Shown piece after piece: positions 11,062 to 23,161 of a stretch of DNA of 64,000 nucleotides (positions within the stretch are counted from its first letter, which is position 1; each line of letters starts with the position of its first letter). The notes beneath the pieces were generated by a model. That model worked only from the letters and a program-made list of their open reading frames with translations, was not told the origin of the DNA and made no database searches. Made by a program: the position numbers and the translations under genes. The stretch is from contig JAIWNI010000001.1 of assembly GCA_025331435.1 (NCBI GenBank), positions 248,001 to 312,000 of the forward strand. Reading direction: 5' to 3'. The stretch is from Choanephora cucurbitarum (lineage: Eukaryota; Mucoromycota; Mucoromycetes; Mucorales; Choanephoraceae).

Positions 11062-11187
11062 TGAAAACAAAAAGGAAAAAAAAAGAAAGTTATGAGACTG
11101 AAAAAAAAAAATATAGTCATTTGTCATCTTGGATTGTTACACAATCTACCTTCACTCTCTATTTTTTTTAAAAACATTCTTTCTCCA
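11062..11187. promoter_or_regulatory. Compact divergent promoter LTO1 / BLOC1S1
   Basis: Only 126 nt separate the two start codons. The interval is rich in A and T runs, with an A-run around 11099-11110 and a T-run around 11161-11170, and no obvious TATA box. Both transcripts must start within it, so it is a candidate bidirectional promoter; this is inferred from geometry. Confidence 0.5.
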
Positions 11188-11782
11188 ATGTCAGAGTCAT
11201 TAGCTGAAATCCTGAAGGCACATCAACAAAAGCAGGCCAACACAAGAAAAGAAAATGGTAACACAGTCTAGTGTCATGAAAACACATGCTCATTTCAGAA
11301 TAGAACAGTTGAAACAAAGCGCGATTCGATCCGCTCAAGAATTAACAGATGCATTGTCAGACTATGTGAATGAAGGGTACTCTTAATTTCATGATAAAGC
11401 ACCATGTTCTAATAGCTAGACTAGTGTCAGTCAAGTGTTTCTGAAGCAAAAGGAATTAGAACAACAATCGAGGAAGTTGGCCAATCAGACAACAAAATAT
11501 GCAAATCAAACACAGCAATGGTTAACACTTGTTGATAATTTCAATATGTCATTGAAGGTGAACAATCTTCGAAGTTATGATATGCTTTTATTGACTCTAC
11601 TGTAGGAATTGGGAGATGTGCGTAATTGGGCTGAAATGATGGAATATGATATGAAGACAATCATGACCACATTGGAATTTGTTCATCAAGGTAAATCTAA
11701 GTAATAAGCAAACATACCTGACTTATACCCTATTCATTTAGGCACTACAGAAGATGATAAAATACCCTCTATAACTTCTTGA
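11188..11782 (+). CDS. BLOC1S1: BLOC-1 subunit 1 (BLOS1/GCN5L1)
   Basis: Subunit of BLOC-1, and of BORC in animals, coiled-coil complexes that control endosome/lysosome tubulation and positioning. Five exons (11188-11257, 11304-11376, 11425-11557, 11606-11690, 11742-11782) give 133 aa, the family length. Recognisable elements are the N-terminal ILKAHQQKQANTRKE, then QTTKYANQTQQWLTLVDNFN and ELGDVRNWAEMMEYDMKTI, which align by eye with human BLOC1S1 ([35 protein letters not shown]). The protein is mainly helical, with no membrane segment. The second acceptor (TAG at 11301-11303) was preferred over an upstream CAG because the latter gives an immediate stop. Confidence 0.85.
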
Positions 11783-11936
11783 GTAACCATCCTAGTCTTA
11801 CCTTTACCCCGCACTTTTTTTTCCCATCCTCTTTTGATACTTTATAAAGCAACTTACACACAATAAGGAAAATGATACACAGGCTTAAAAAAGTGTTACT
11901 CTGCCTTTTCTCTCTTCTTTTTCTTTTCTTTCTCTC

Positions 11937-14358
11937 ATGTCATTTCCTTTAACACAACCATGGTCATTACAGAGACAATCAGATTCATTTGAATTTGACC
12001 AGCCAAATAAATCACAATGGCAATCTTCTAAACCAACCGAATTTGAACCAGTCTTGGATTTCCTTCCCTTTGAACTGATGGATTCTAAAGACAATGCAAC
12101 TCAAGATTTAGATGTAAACTAGACTAACTATCAGCCTCACTGTATTTCTGATCCACTCTATTTGATTTATAAAGCACTTGTTTTCTGATAAAAAACCAGA
12201 AGAATCAAAATCCATGATTTCGTATTTTGATGATCATTTTATAGAATCACACTCTATGGTATAACTTTTTTTTTTCTCACGATCAAAATACGATGAATAA
12301 AAAAACACTCACTTTTTGTAAGACACCATTACCAGATTACAGACTAGACCATTGTACGACTGAATATGCATGGATACAAAACTACCTTGATTCTTCTAAT
12401 GAAAAGACAGTCATTATCATGACCAGTAAGGTAGCTCAAAAGAGTTATGGCACTGAAAAGAGGTAGGCCCTTATTTGATGTTTCCTGTCTTGTCTCTTAT
12501 GCCTTTAAGAAACCTATAGATTTCTCTGTCCTCCACCTACAGTCACCCTGGTAGGTTCAAGTTGGTGGACAGTCTCCAAAGAAAAAAGTCTTGCTCCCAA
12601 CATGACAATCTGTATCTCGGGTGATCATGCTGAACAACAACAGGGCCGTATTGAATGGTACGATACATTAGGCACAGTCATTGGTCAGACAGGAAACAAG
12701 GCACAAAAGAAACCAACAGAAGATTGGATCCAGGCCAGTTCTCATCCATTGGCCGGAGGTCGATCTGTCTTGAAACGACTCTATATCAATGATGCAGATG
12801 AAAAGAGAAAGAAGGTCGAATGCCTCATTCAACTGCAATTGGATGACTATCCCTTAGGCACACTTTCCAGCAGAGCCATCAAGGTGATCAGTAAGCCTAG
12901 CAAGAAGAGACAGAGTGTCAAGAATGTGGAATGTAAGTAGATCTGCCAGTATGAACTTTTCTCTCTTTTTTTAACTTGTTTAGTGTAACAAGTATGTATC
13001 TATCATGGCACACCTATCTCGCTCTTCAATCGTATTCGCTCTCAGACAGTCTCTACCAAATACCTGGGTGTCTCTCTGGAAGAGGCCTTTGATTATCCCG
13101 GTCAACATACTTCTTCTTCTCCGCCAACTGCAGATACATGCTTTGTGGCTCGAACAGGCACTTGGAATCCATTTGTGATCTGGATTGTGGATACACAGAC
13201 AGACAATAAGGCAGCCTATACAGTCAACGATTATATCGGCTGTCCCTCTCTCTCACCCAACATACCTTATCCTACACCACCCACCATTGCACTCAAAAAC
13301 AAGACAAATCAACCGATGGCCGTACGCTACAATCAACCTATTGTCATTCAATGCTTGACGACCGGTCTTGTGAGTCCTGTGATGATCATCCGAAAGGTCG
13401 AGAAGGCCGCTACAGTGGTTGGAGGAGCTCGGTGTCCTCAGGGAATACATACCATGTTCTCAGAAGACACCAACCGTGGTGGTGAAATGGGGGATGAAGT
13501 CTTGGGTGATCCTGTCTCCCAGTTACATAAAGTGGCCCTTCAGATCATTCAACCAGGTACATCACCTTATGCACCACAAGAAGATACCATGATGCCTCAG
13601 ACAACACAGGCCCAGACGACTTACCTTGCCTGTCTAAATGATCTGGTAGGCACACACACCACAGCCTGCAGACGAAGCCCCATCAAGCCCAACACAGGCT
13701 TCCCTGCATTTGATCTCGATTCACTGAGGAGCATGGCAGATCATGCCTCAGGTGTCTATCCTCCACCCCGACGACGGGTCAGTGAGACCTATCGATCCCC
13801 TTACCCCACACCCGCTCATCTCTTTCAACGATCGCGTTCCATCTCTTCAGGTGAAGAACGACAAGAGGACAGTCAGGCCTTGGCTGAATATGGAGCCTAT
13901 TGGGCTGAAGATATATCCGATGCAGCTGTCTGGACCATTGTAGGCACAGGTAGAGAATTTTTTTTTTTAACCTTTTGATTTCGATTGATGACTTATGTTT
14001 TCTAGAATGTGCTCTCTATACCTTCTGGACCCCACCTCAGCTATCCCAACTCAACCCGCGTTCTTCGTTTTTCCCTTATATCACTCAGATGACATTGACG
14101 CAAAAGCGAGAGAATTGGGTGATGACGTTGGCTGGAGAGAACCTGGCGAGAGACCTTCAGGTGTGGTTTGGTGATGTCAAGGCTAGTTTTACAGAATACA
14201 GAAGTCGCGATCTGATTGTGTGTGGGCTTCCTTCAAGAGATCAATTGTTACAGTCAGTGAGTCTGACAAGAATGGAAGATAACTATAGTATTCAAGTTTT
14301 ATTGGTTCGAAAGGATGGTGTTGTCTACAAAACACATCAGGTGTATTCTTTTCGTTAA
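11937..14358 (+). CDS. CSL-family (RBP-J/Su(H)/Lag-1) transcription factor
   Basis: CSL proteins bind GTGRGAA-type sites. In animals they are the Notch effectors; in fungi (Cbf11/Cbf12 of fission yeast) they act without Notch in adhesion, lipid and cell-cycle control. Six exons (11937-12113, 12175-12258, 12323-12462, 12520-12932, 12993-13949, 14006-14358) give 707 aa with all phases consistent. The RHR-N DNA-contact region shows SKVAQKSYGTEKRFLCPPP. The beta-trefoil region shows SSRAIKVISKPSKK and LFNRIRSQTVSTKYL. The C-terminal IPT/TIG-like part includes RKVEKAATVVGG near the trefoil and WVMTLAGENLARDLQVWFGD near the end. A Ser/Pro/Arg-rich insert lies between trefoil and C-terminal domain, as in fungal members. 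The exon 5 acceptor is the least certain junction. No Notch-like gene is in the window. Confidence 0.9.
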
Positions 14359-14977
14359 AGGGTGGATCTTCTTTTTTTTTGATTACTTTAAAGCAGAACA
14401 TCTTTTATTGATTGTGTATACAGAATGATCATAGACTTCTTTTGTAATAATGACTATGTAGTACGAAGCAAATGAACATGCTTTTGTGTTGTATCATAAA
14501 GAAAAAAGAGATTTGACCACCAACAGAAAAGATCATTTGTGTGTGTGTTTTCATATGAGGAGACATGAACTATGGGAGTGGATGAAGATGTAGTGCGTAC
14601 CTTCTTCTGGGTTTTCTTATTTGCTGATTACCTCTTGTGCTTAGCATATAAGGTAAAAATATGGACCACATTTTGACCAATTCTGGTCATTTTCTTTGAC
14701 AATCCCTACTCTAATGTTTGACAACAATCAGATCAAAGGAAAGCAGTTTATCATCATTCTTCTGCCATTTACCCTAAATAGCAAATCCTAACTTCCTAAC
14801 CGAGTAGCTTTTCATTTGTAATTCTCTACTATCTACTTGCCATTCTTTAGTCACTGCATCAACTTGTTTTGTGCAATATGTGGTTTTCTTTATCATGGCA
14901 CTTAGCAGTAGGACGAAATTCAATACTATCAGAATGCAATCGTCTCTCGTCATCACCACCATGTTAGATGGTCTACT

Positions 14978-15300
14978 TTAAAATTTATTTTTAGTAGAAC
15001 CATTATTTGCATCTACAACTACTTGGCATCTACTTTGCATGTTGTCAATCAAACGATCTATCGAATCGTTACCAATCTTATTCCACTGGTTCAACAGCTC
15101 ATCTCTCCATTCTTTGGTATTGTTGATACCGGATCAATCCTCTTTTCGAGAGCCCACCACAAGTGCTCAATGGGATTTAAATCCTACTGAGCAGACCAGC
15201 CACTTCATTCTATGATTAAAACCACATCCAAGGCGATGAACCACTGAGTAAAGTAACGTCTCATTGCTTTCTTTTAGTCAACATTCTGCAGGTATCATGA
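14978..15300 (-). mobile_element. Decayed Tc1/mariner transposase, 3' portion
   Basis: Read on the minus strand, this segment shows the last part of a Tc1-type DDE transposase: a block reading DLNPIEHLWWALEKRIDP, then after a frame change TKEWRDELLNQWNKIG and SIDRLIDNMQSRCQVVVDA, finishing NNGSTKNKF and a stop codon at 14978-14980. The third catalytic position (E in NPIEHLW) is present. At least two in-frame stops and one frameshift interrupt the reading, so the copy is dead. Similarity fades upstream of about 15300. No terminal inverted repeats were found. Confidence 0.8.
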
Positions 15301-17639
15301 TTCGAGGTGATACGGTAGAGAACTTTTTTTTGGCATGTGAAATCGACATTTCACTAGGTGATACAGGCTCTGTCCGAGAGAAATCTCAGTTAATGAAATG
15401 TAACACGAGTTGATTTATGTTAAAGAGCATTTTAGTGTTTAAAGTAATTATGCGGTTTGGTTTAATTCAACAAGGGAATATATGCGACTTTTTAGTCTAT
15501 AAACAGATCATATGTAGATGGATGTAGAAACGAGTTTTTATTGTTTCTTTGGTTTGTATCTGACTAGATAGCCTGTTTCCAAGATTATATGATGAGATGT
15601 CTAGCTTGACAGAGAGTTTAGGTAAGCCTTGAGAGTGATACCTTAGAAATGGCAGCAAGTGGCCAGTTTCTTTTTTCTTGAATTAAAGTAAATCCAATTC
15701 AATGAGACGCGTATGTATGAAAGTAAAGCAGACCAAAAGGCAATGGACCGAGAAGCAAGCGATAGAGAAGCAGTTTTTCTTTTAAGTTGGCTTGGCTTGG
15801 TAATCTAAAACGCGTACCAGATAGAGCAAGAGTAGTAGTGGTAGTAGTAATAGTAGATGAATCGGGTTTAAGTTATAATATAATAAAAAGTAGAGATAAA
15901 GAAAGTACTAAAAGGTACTGATACAATCACAAAATTTTACAAAGTATAGACTAGGCACCATTCAAACGCATCCGCTGAATGAATGAAATGCTGAATGTGA
16001 GCTACATGGAGCTCCATTTCATTTTCATTAAATTCAATACTGTGAGATATCCCTTAAAGACACACTTCAAGCCAAAGCTTGTTTGGCGAGCGCGTCAAGG
16101 AGACATCAATCAGACAGTAAAGAAGAATATAACACGCCCTTCAGACACGCACGCACAAGCACGCATATCTTTTACTTATTGTACATCGCCAATATTAAAA
16201 AAAGAAGTAATACTTAACTTTTAGTTTGCCTTGACCTTGTCTTGAGAAGAGAGAGTGATATGAAGTGAGAAAGAAAAAGAAAAAGAAGAAAAAAAAAAAG
16301 AGAGAACGATAAGGGCGTGTATTTATCAAGATCAAGGAGGTAGAGTCAGTTGATCATGAGCCAACCAATCAGAAAAATCAATCTAAGTGACGAAATCTTC
16401 ATATGATCCTTTGTTTACCAAAAAGCCACCCATAGTCATCCTATACACACGCATCAGCTATCTATATGGCCCATATAGCCCCTATTTGATTTCTGACAGC
16501 TGAAGCCTATATGGTGCATGAAAATACAACCAGAGTACAATAGAGCTAAACTCAGCTAGACAAGCTTGATAAAGTCCTGCCTCAGAACTTGTGAGAGATG
16601 CTGGTTCTCAGATCATCACGGAGATCCAGCTGTGCAACTTGTGTGAATGACAGTCTTCCTCAACACCTTGCTTTCCTTTGTTGTCGCCCCTTAATCCTGA
16701 CATAGATGCTGGCTAAATACCTCAGTTAAAGTCACAAAAGAAAGAGAAAGAAAAAGAAATGTAGTGTATAACAAGCTAGGATGTAACTATACAGACAACG
16801 CAAAGGTCTCACGAGCAAAAGACATGTGTATAGCTCGAGCAAGGACTGTGTAATAGTAGAATAGCGAAGTAGAACAGAACCGATCTGAGACAGTTAGAGA
16901 TGGAGTAGTCAGAGATAAAATATTTGACAGCTGTTTACGTGATGAGATTGAATACGCTTACAGATAATTTATGAGCATACAGTGTATCGTGCGCATGATA
17001 GGTTTTCAAAAAGAGTTGTCATTGTCTCCAAAAAGAGTTGGTTGCTATTGAATATTTCAGGAGAAAAACTCATATATATTGGTGCACTCAGAGTCGTTTT
17101 ATCTCTGAACTAATAGCTATCAAATTGCTGGAAAGCAGCGAAGCAATATTACCAATTATTAAACAAAGAAACAGTGTACGGTTGTCTGGGACATGACTTC
17201 ATGCTGAGTCTATCTGATATCAGAAAGGTATCGAGAATTATCAAAAGTAACTTATGCCGAAAAAAGAAATTTGATGGAATCATGCCAACTCCTTTTCATT
17301 TCATCCAACTTAATTAGAGATTTAAATTAGTCTATTTATGATTACAATGAATACGTTATTGCTTGAAATGAACTGGTTTCACCCCAATGAATATTAGATA
17401 AAGAATACTAGACAGTAATAATATACATAGGCACAGACTTGAATCAAGCTAGATTATTGCAATCAAATTTTTGAAATCAAAATAGTTCTTTTATCTTTGC
17501 AAATCTCTCTGTCTCTCTAGAACAAAACCAGTACATACATGGCAGATAAGCTGGACCTATAAGTTATTTGCAAACAGTCAATTATCATTTCATCGACGGA
17601 TTGTTTCTATTGCTTAAGAACAGAGTTGGAAGCATAAAT

Positions 17640-18010
17640 TTTGTTGGTGATCACAAAAAATTCAGAAGATTTCTGACAAATAAGGATTAGAGAAATCGAT
17701 TGGAAACTGTATAATTCTTCCAGTTACATGCCAGATCTCCAGTATAACACGTGGCTCTATTTTGTTAAAGGATGAAACGTCTGTCATGCTGGTACTGCAA
17801 TTCCATGATCCAGGGCTGGAAGTTTTCTGATAAAACTTCAATGTATTTGGCCTGGTTCCATCAATAGCAACAAGAGAGGACCAACACCACCTTTTCAAAA
17901 AAAAAGCCCAAACCGTCACTTCCTCCTTTACTAAGTTTTGTAGTAGGCACTGTGAGGTCCTTGAACTGAATATCTGGATTCATCGAACCAGATGACCCCA
18001 GCCCAACACC
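17640..18010 (-). mobile_element. Decayed Tc1/mariner transposase, central portion
   Basis: On the minus strand the segment starts with VIWFDESRYS, the region of the first catalytic Asp in Tc1-type transposases. After frame changes it continues through VPTTKLSKGG, VLVAIDGT-like and AKYIEVLSEN, matching the central block of the family. It then decays before the expected SPDLNPIE motif. Several frameshifts and stops are present. It lies about 2.7 kb from the other fragment in the same orientation. The two cover different parts of a transposase, so they may be two insertions or one broken by later sequence. Confidence 0.65.
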
Positions 18011-19613
18011 AACAGCAATGAAGCAAAATAAAACGGGTGTATGAACCTACTTTATTTCTATCCCTCTAATTAGACAATTGTCTTTGTTAGCATAGAATTA
18101 TCTATTAAAGGAATAAAGATAACATGTTAGAAAAAGAGGTCTGTTTGAAAGATAATTACATTGTTAAATTATTGCAATCTAGCAAACCTTACTAGAGACA
18201 GATTAAAAACATCCCACCCTGAGAACGCACTTTTTCTTTATTATTGTCAAGGAGAGTATATTTACAGGGTTGAGAGTACCATGGCTGGATAGAGAGCTCT
18301 TTTAGAAAGCTTACTCCCCCCTTAGACTCTCTCAAATTTGGTATATGAAACTTATGAGCTTTTAAGCCATACGTACCATGTAATCAAAAACAAAAAGCTC
18401 CAAGATGGTCTTTGCAGAAAATCCGAAACTAGAGAGACTCTTTTTGCATCCTAATCAACGCTGCTCAGGGAGCAACAAAGGAACCATCGCATATCGGAAG
18501 CTTCCGAAAAGAAGCGTATGAGATGTCAGCTCAAGACTCATTGTATTTTAGCTGTCAAGAAATAGACATCACAGGAGAAAGCGATATTGATGTGACCATT
18601 GTCAACATTCAAATGGAGTGAGTGTATTTATGTTTGATGTTGACTTTGAAAGTGAGTTAAATGCTGTTGTTGAGTACATTAGAACTTTGATGCAAACTGC
18701 TTGCTACCATATAAGAAGGGTGGAAGAGATAAAGAGAATATTTTCTTCAGCAACGCAAAGACTCGATAGGAATGACCAATCTTCTCCAGAACTTTGTAGA
18801 AGAAATGGATCGATTTGCAATAAGTAAAATATGCGCCTCTGTGAGGATCTGTCCACCTGAATCATCTGTGATTCTCTGTGAAATTCCTTGCTTGAGCCTA
18901 TCAATTCCACTCTTACTTCCACTACCTAACGCTCCTTTGAGTCCTTACCTTTGGCTCCTAAATATAAATCCATATAGTATCAAATCATCAATTATAAATC
19001 CCATTACCAGGAGTCTATTTCGCGCTCTCTCCCTGATGTTTCCCGGCCTTGCTCCTTTTGCATTGTTTCCATCGAAACAAGACAGCATTTACTGGTCAAA
19101 TGTCCAGTCAAGTGGGATTTATGGTTTTCTATTCTGCCAACTCACTTTCTCTATATAGCCTTCCAATCGTGCCTATCATTAATCGTTACACCCACTCCGC
19201 TTTTAGGACTTTGCACTGACACAGTGAGAGCTATTTGATGTAGCCATTGGGCCTTCAATTGTCAAGATGTACCTTTTTCTGAGACTCTAGTTATAGTAAA
19301 GTTCAATCGATTACATTAATTCCCAACAACATCTTTTTCTTCTGAGCACGCCTCTCTCTCTCTTTAACGTGTAACTCCTATTCAATTGTTTCCTTCATGT
19401 GAAGAACCTTCTTTTTTTTTATACCGAGTAATTTGCTATTTGGTGTAGCTCATTCTATCCCGATGATTAAGTTACACAATATTTTAAGAGGAAAAAGAGA
19501 AGCAGGTTTATTTGAGGTAAAAAGTAAAAAAAAAAAAAAGGCTATGGTGATTAAGTAGGATTTTTCTTTTCCTTCTTTTTTTTTGTACATATATATAACA
19601 TATGATATTCTGA

Positions 19614-20674
19614 TTAAAAGGGAGCAAACTAATAGAAATTGACATGAGTTTGAGAGGACAATAATGCAAAATAAACACTTACATAGTTACTTGGGACAAT
19701 ACCCACTGTACCATCAGACTTTCTTGCTTGCCACCAATTACCTGATCTATTCAGGATTTCTAATGTTTCGTCTCTAACAAAACTGATTTCATTGGGGTCT
19801 TCAGGATTAGCAGTATCTGTTACAAAATGCATAAGTTAATGTGTCACCACGAAAGAAAATAAGTAATTTACATGGATGAAGTGCTACAGCTGTCACTATA
19901 ACTGGTGGTGTAGGTGATAATGCGGTTGCAAATGAAGCTGAGACAGAGGCAGCAGGAGAGGGATGTGCAGCCATGCTGATGGGTGGTTGTTGAGGTACAA
20001 TAGGAGATGCATATTGAGGTTCAGGTGAAGCATAGTGATGCTTGCTCTCTTTTGTTGTGTCAGCCATATTGTTTGGTTGCACAGCAGGAACAATAAAGTC
20101 AGAATAAATAAATTGATATACAACCGATTCTTCTGAACAAGAAAACAGAACAACCCAGAAGAACTAGTAAAAAATTATCAGAATTTTTTTAATCAACATT
20201 TCGTTTTTTTTTTCTTTACCTGCATCACAATCATAATAACAGCGCCAGCGCCAGAAGCTTGACTTCCATTTGAGCTATAGGTTAATAAGCCATTGATTGT
20301 GGTTGTCAATAGTGATAGACTGACACCAAGGAAAATCAAGAACTATGTGAACTGATTAAAATATGTTGTTTGATCCAACCTTCAATTGCTTACACTTGTT
20401 TGATAATGATGAAATGATTGTCTAAAGATACTGAACAGAATACCGCCCACCAATAACAACTCGTAAATCACAATCCACCAAAGTAAGCCTGCTCTTCCAA
20501 TCACACAGGCACCAACAAACATGATAAACCAACCTATCTAAAAAGAAAAAAATAGCGCGCACACACATAAGTATCACTTCTTTCTTGCTTTCTTTAAAAT
20601 CACTTTACCACTGACATTAGGATAGATACAAGAATAAGTGGATTTTGTCTAACATGTACTGAACTCAATTGCAT
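19614..20674 (-). CDS. SHO1: Osmosensor SHO1: four-TM protein with C-terminal SH3 domain
   Basis: Sho1 is a plasma-membrane osmosensor and scaffold that binds Pbs2-type MAPKK through its SH3 domain in the HOG pathway. Six exons (20609-20674, 20394-20537, 20220-20342, 19872-20163, 19683-19816, 19614-19628) give 257 aa. Four hydrophobic segments fill the first 125 residues or so, followed by a Pro/Ala/Ser-rich linker and an SH3 domain. The SH3 runs from [17 protein letters not shown] to [18 protein letters not shown], including the ALYPY-like and WW landmarks. The last exon is uncertain. Using the GTAAGT donor after SNY gives a short tail FAPF; reading through would add about 17 residues ending at 19629. 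The short version fits the family, where SH3 is nearly terminal. Confidence 0.88.
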
Positions 20675-22019
20675 TTTATTAAATGAGTGGAAAGGAAAGA
20701 AGCAAAGGAACGAAAGAGAAATAAAGTAAAAAAAAAAAAGAAGTAAAGTAAAGAAAAAAGACAGGCGAAATCTAATAGCTTTTAAGGTAACGCAAGAATA
20801 AATTCACCCGGAAATAGATTTCGATAGTAAAAAAAAAAACTCCTCCCCATTTGAATTAACTTTCTTTTTTCTTTATTCTCTTGCTTGTTTTCTTTGTTTG
20901 AGTCAAAGTAAGGTTAGAGGCAAATGATCAGACAGAGAGAAGATTGTTTGCCTTTTATGGATAAAAGGAACTCTACATAAGCAATTGTTTGATTCAGGAG
21001 AAAGACAAGGGAGTTGTGTATAGGTGTGGATCATCTGCGCCCTTTCTTTTTTTGTATGATAAGACAAGTGTTTCAGGGAGGAATAAGAGTGAATGACCAA
21101 GTAAAGATCAAGCTTGACCTATTCACTTGAATCTTGTAGATGGCGAGTATCTGTATCATAAAGTAGTCTACCATTCTCTTTTCATGATAAACAAACGATT
21201 TGTTAAAGACAAGATTCAATGTCCTATTGTTAGTTTGAAATGAAATGATAGTCTCTTTCGAAAGATGTTTGCTGTGTTTATACGGCAATGAGCTATGGAA
21301 CAGTATACTGTGTGTCTTTTTGTGTAGATTAATACACACATAAGTCCTCTTTTAAGAAGAAGAAGTCTGTTGAATGCCAGCACCAATGCATAGTCTAATT
21401 ATTATTTAGCCACTATCAAAGAAGTTCAAAATGTAAATTAATATTACTATTGAAACAGAAGCTATGAATGTAAACTCATCATTCCCCCTGATTAAAAAAA
21501 GATGGCTCTGTTAGTAACAGACACTCATCTCTAATGATCAAATGCAATAAACCTAAACTCTCTCACTTTTCATTATGCTTAAATTCTTTGTTTTTGCTGA
21601 AAAGTTTATGTGCGTTATGCTTAATTTAAGCAATTTTTCTTCTTAATGATAAATTATCAATTAAGGTCTATTTGAAATAATAATTACTAATTACGTCAAT
21701 TAAGCCCTACGCTATTAAAAAAAAAGTGCAGTGATAGCATCATACTTATCTTAATAGACGAATACGCTATTATCGAGAAGAGAGACTTTTCTGTTATGCA
21801 TAATCAAGAAAAATCTCAAACTATTCTGTTACAAAAATGATTTCCAAAATGACTCATGGACACTTGAATCAGTATGCTACACCATGTACACTTGAAAGCC
21901 ATCTCATGCTGTATCTATTTATCCATTGAAAGACATCAATTCAACTCTATAAACAGTCTCTTTATTTTCTTTTTTCTCTCTCTCTTTTTTTTTCTTATAT
22001 CCACAAAAAAGTAACAAAT
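20675..22019. other. Divergent intergenic region SHO1 / NSRP1
   Basis: About 1.3 kb, strongly A+T-rich, with several small A+T palindromic stretches around 21600-21720 and a pyrimidine-rich tract directly before the NSRP1 start. No gene was recognised. It should contain both promoters. Confidence 0.5.
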
Positions 22020-23135
22020 ATGCAACAATTAAAATTTGGTTTAAACTTACAAAAGAAAAAGACACCCATCACACCACAATCTAGACTAGCTCAAAGAGCC
22101 AGTGCATTTGCACATGAAAGTGATGAAGAAGAAGAAGAGGCACCTAAAGAAAATGTCAAATCAGCAAAAGCCCAAGTCAATCGTCAACTTTCAGGCTATA
22201 ACACAATGACCAAAAAGTTGGCAGAACAACAAGCCAAAGCACTTGAAGAAGATCCCACTATATTCGATTACGATGCCGTTTATGATGATCTAAAAGACAT
22301 TGAGCGAAAAAAGCAAGAAAAGACAAAACCCAAAGAGAAGAAAGCAAAGTACATTCAAGGTCTGTTGGAGATGGCCGAGATCCGAAAGCGTGATCGTGTC
22401 TTGGCTGAAGAGAAGAAAGTGGCAAGAGAACGTGAGGCAGAAGGCGATGAATTCGCTGATCGAGAAGTATTTGTGACAGAATCCTTCAAGAAACAAAAGG
22501 AAGAATTAGAGCGTATCGAACGAGAGGAAAAGGAGCGTGAACAGCTGGCAGAAAAGAACAAGACGATGGATTCGTTTTATAAACAAGTGCTTGAAAGAAA
22601 AGAAGCAGAACATCAGGTGATGATCAAGGCGATGGCCGAAAGAAAGAAACAAAAGCAGTCGGGCAACACGTCCTCGACAGAACAGACAGAGACAGACATT
22701 CAGTTGGTTGAACAGGCCAAGCGAGAAGGCAAAGAGGTCTTGTTGAACGATAACAATGAGATTGTTGATAAGCGACAGTTGTTGGGTGCAGGTCTGAATG
22801 TGAAGCCCAAGTTTGGCTCGTTAGGCTCCTTGGCTGCTTCAGATGAGCGTATCAAGGAACGTATGGATGAATATGAAGCTTATAAACGAAAGAAGGTGGA
22901 GGATTATCAGTCACGTAGAAGACAAGGTCAATCGAACGATGAGCGAGAGCAGGTCAGCAAGGAAGTAGAACGACAGATCATGCAGGTACAACAGGAAAAG
23001 CAAGAAGAAGAGGAACGCAAACAGAAGGAATTTGAACAAAAAGTGGCTGCCAAACGAACAACAGAAGATGCTGTCATGAGTGCTCGTGAACGTTATTTAG
23101 CAAGAAAGAAGCAACGTTTAGAAGGAAAAGAATAA
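22020..23135 (+). CDS. NSRP1: Nuclear speckle splicing regulatory protein 1-like (NSRP1, CCDC55)
   Basis: NSRP1 is a nuclear speckle protein that modulates splice-site choice. This single-exon gene encodes 371 aa. The N-terminus LKFGLNLQKKK, the DPTIFDYDAVYDDL segment and the block from KAKYIQGLLEMAEIRKRD to ADREVFVTESFKKQ are the hallmarks of the NSRP1 N-terminal (DUF2040) family. The rest is a highly charged coiled coil rich in Lys and Glu, with a TMDSFYKQVLERKEAEH segment also conserved. The absence of introns is unusual among its neighbours. The gene is convergent with pkaR, with 26 nt between the two stop codons. Confidence 0.85.
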   Translation: MQQLKFGLNLQKKKTPITPQSRLAQRASAFAHESDEEEEEAPKENVKSAKAQVNRQLSGYNTMTKKLAEQQAKALEEDPTIFDYDAVYDDLKDIERKKQEKTKPKEKKAKYIQGLLEMAEIRKRDRVLAEEKKVAREREAEGDEFADREVFVTESFKKQKEELERIEREEKEREQLAEKNKTMDSFYKQVLERKEAEHQVMIKAMAERKKQKQSGNTSSTEQTETDIQLVEQAKREGKEVLLNDNNEIVDKRQLLGAGLNVKPKFGSLGSLAASDERIKERMDEYEAYKRKKVEDYQSRRRQGQSNDEREQVSKEVERQIMQVQQEKQEEEERKQKEFEQKVAAKRTTEDAVMSARERYLARKKQRLEGKE

Positions 23136-23161
23136 TATAGTTTTTTTTATTTCAAAATAAA

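Larger units (their letters stand above)
14359..19613. other. 5.2-kb gene desert with decayed transposons
   Basis: No intact gene was recognised. The region holds two degenerate Tc1/mariner transposase fragments (listed separately), simple repeats such as TAG/TAGTGG near 15835-15855, A/G-rich stretches near 16265-16310 and several short open frames. At about 18470-18830 there are two adjoining plus-strand stretches whose codons read like protein but stop early; no family was recognised. Overall it looks like an old repeat accumulation zone. Confidence 0.6.

Noticed and set aside
19629..19682. Read-through C-terminus of SHO1 ending after [10 protein letters not shown]
   Set aside because: A GTAAGT donor and TTAG acceptor flank exactly this stretch, and the spliced tail fits the usual short end after the SH3 domain; kept only as an alternative.
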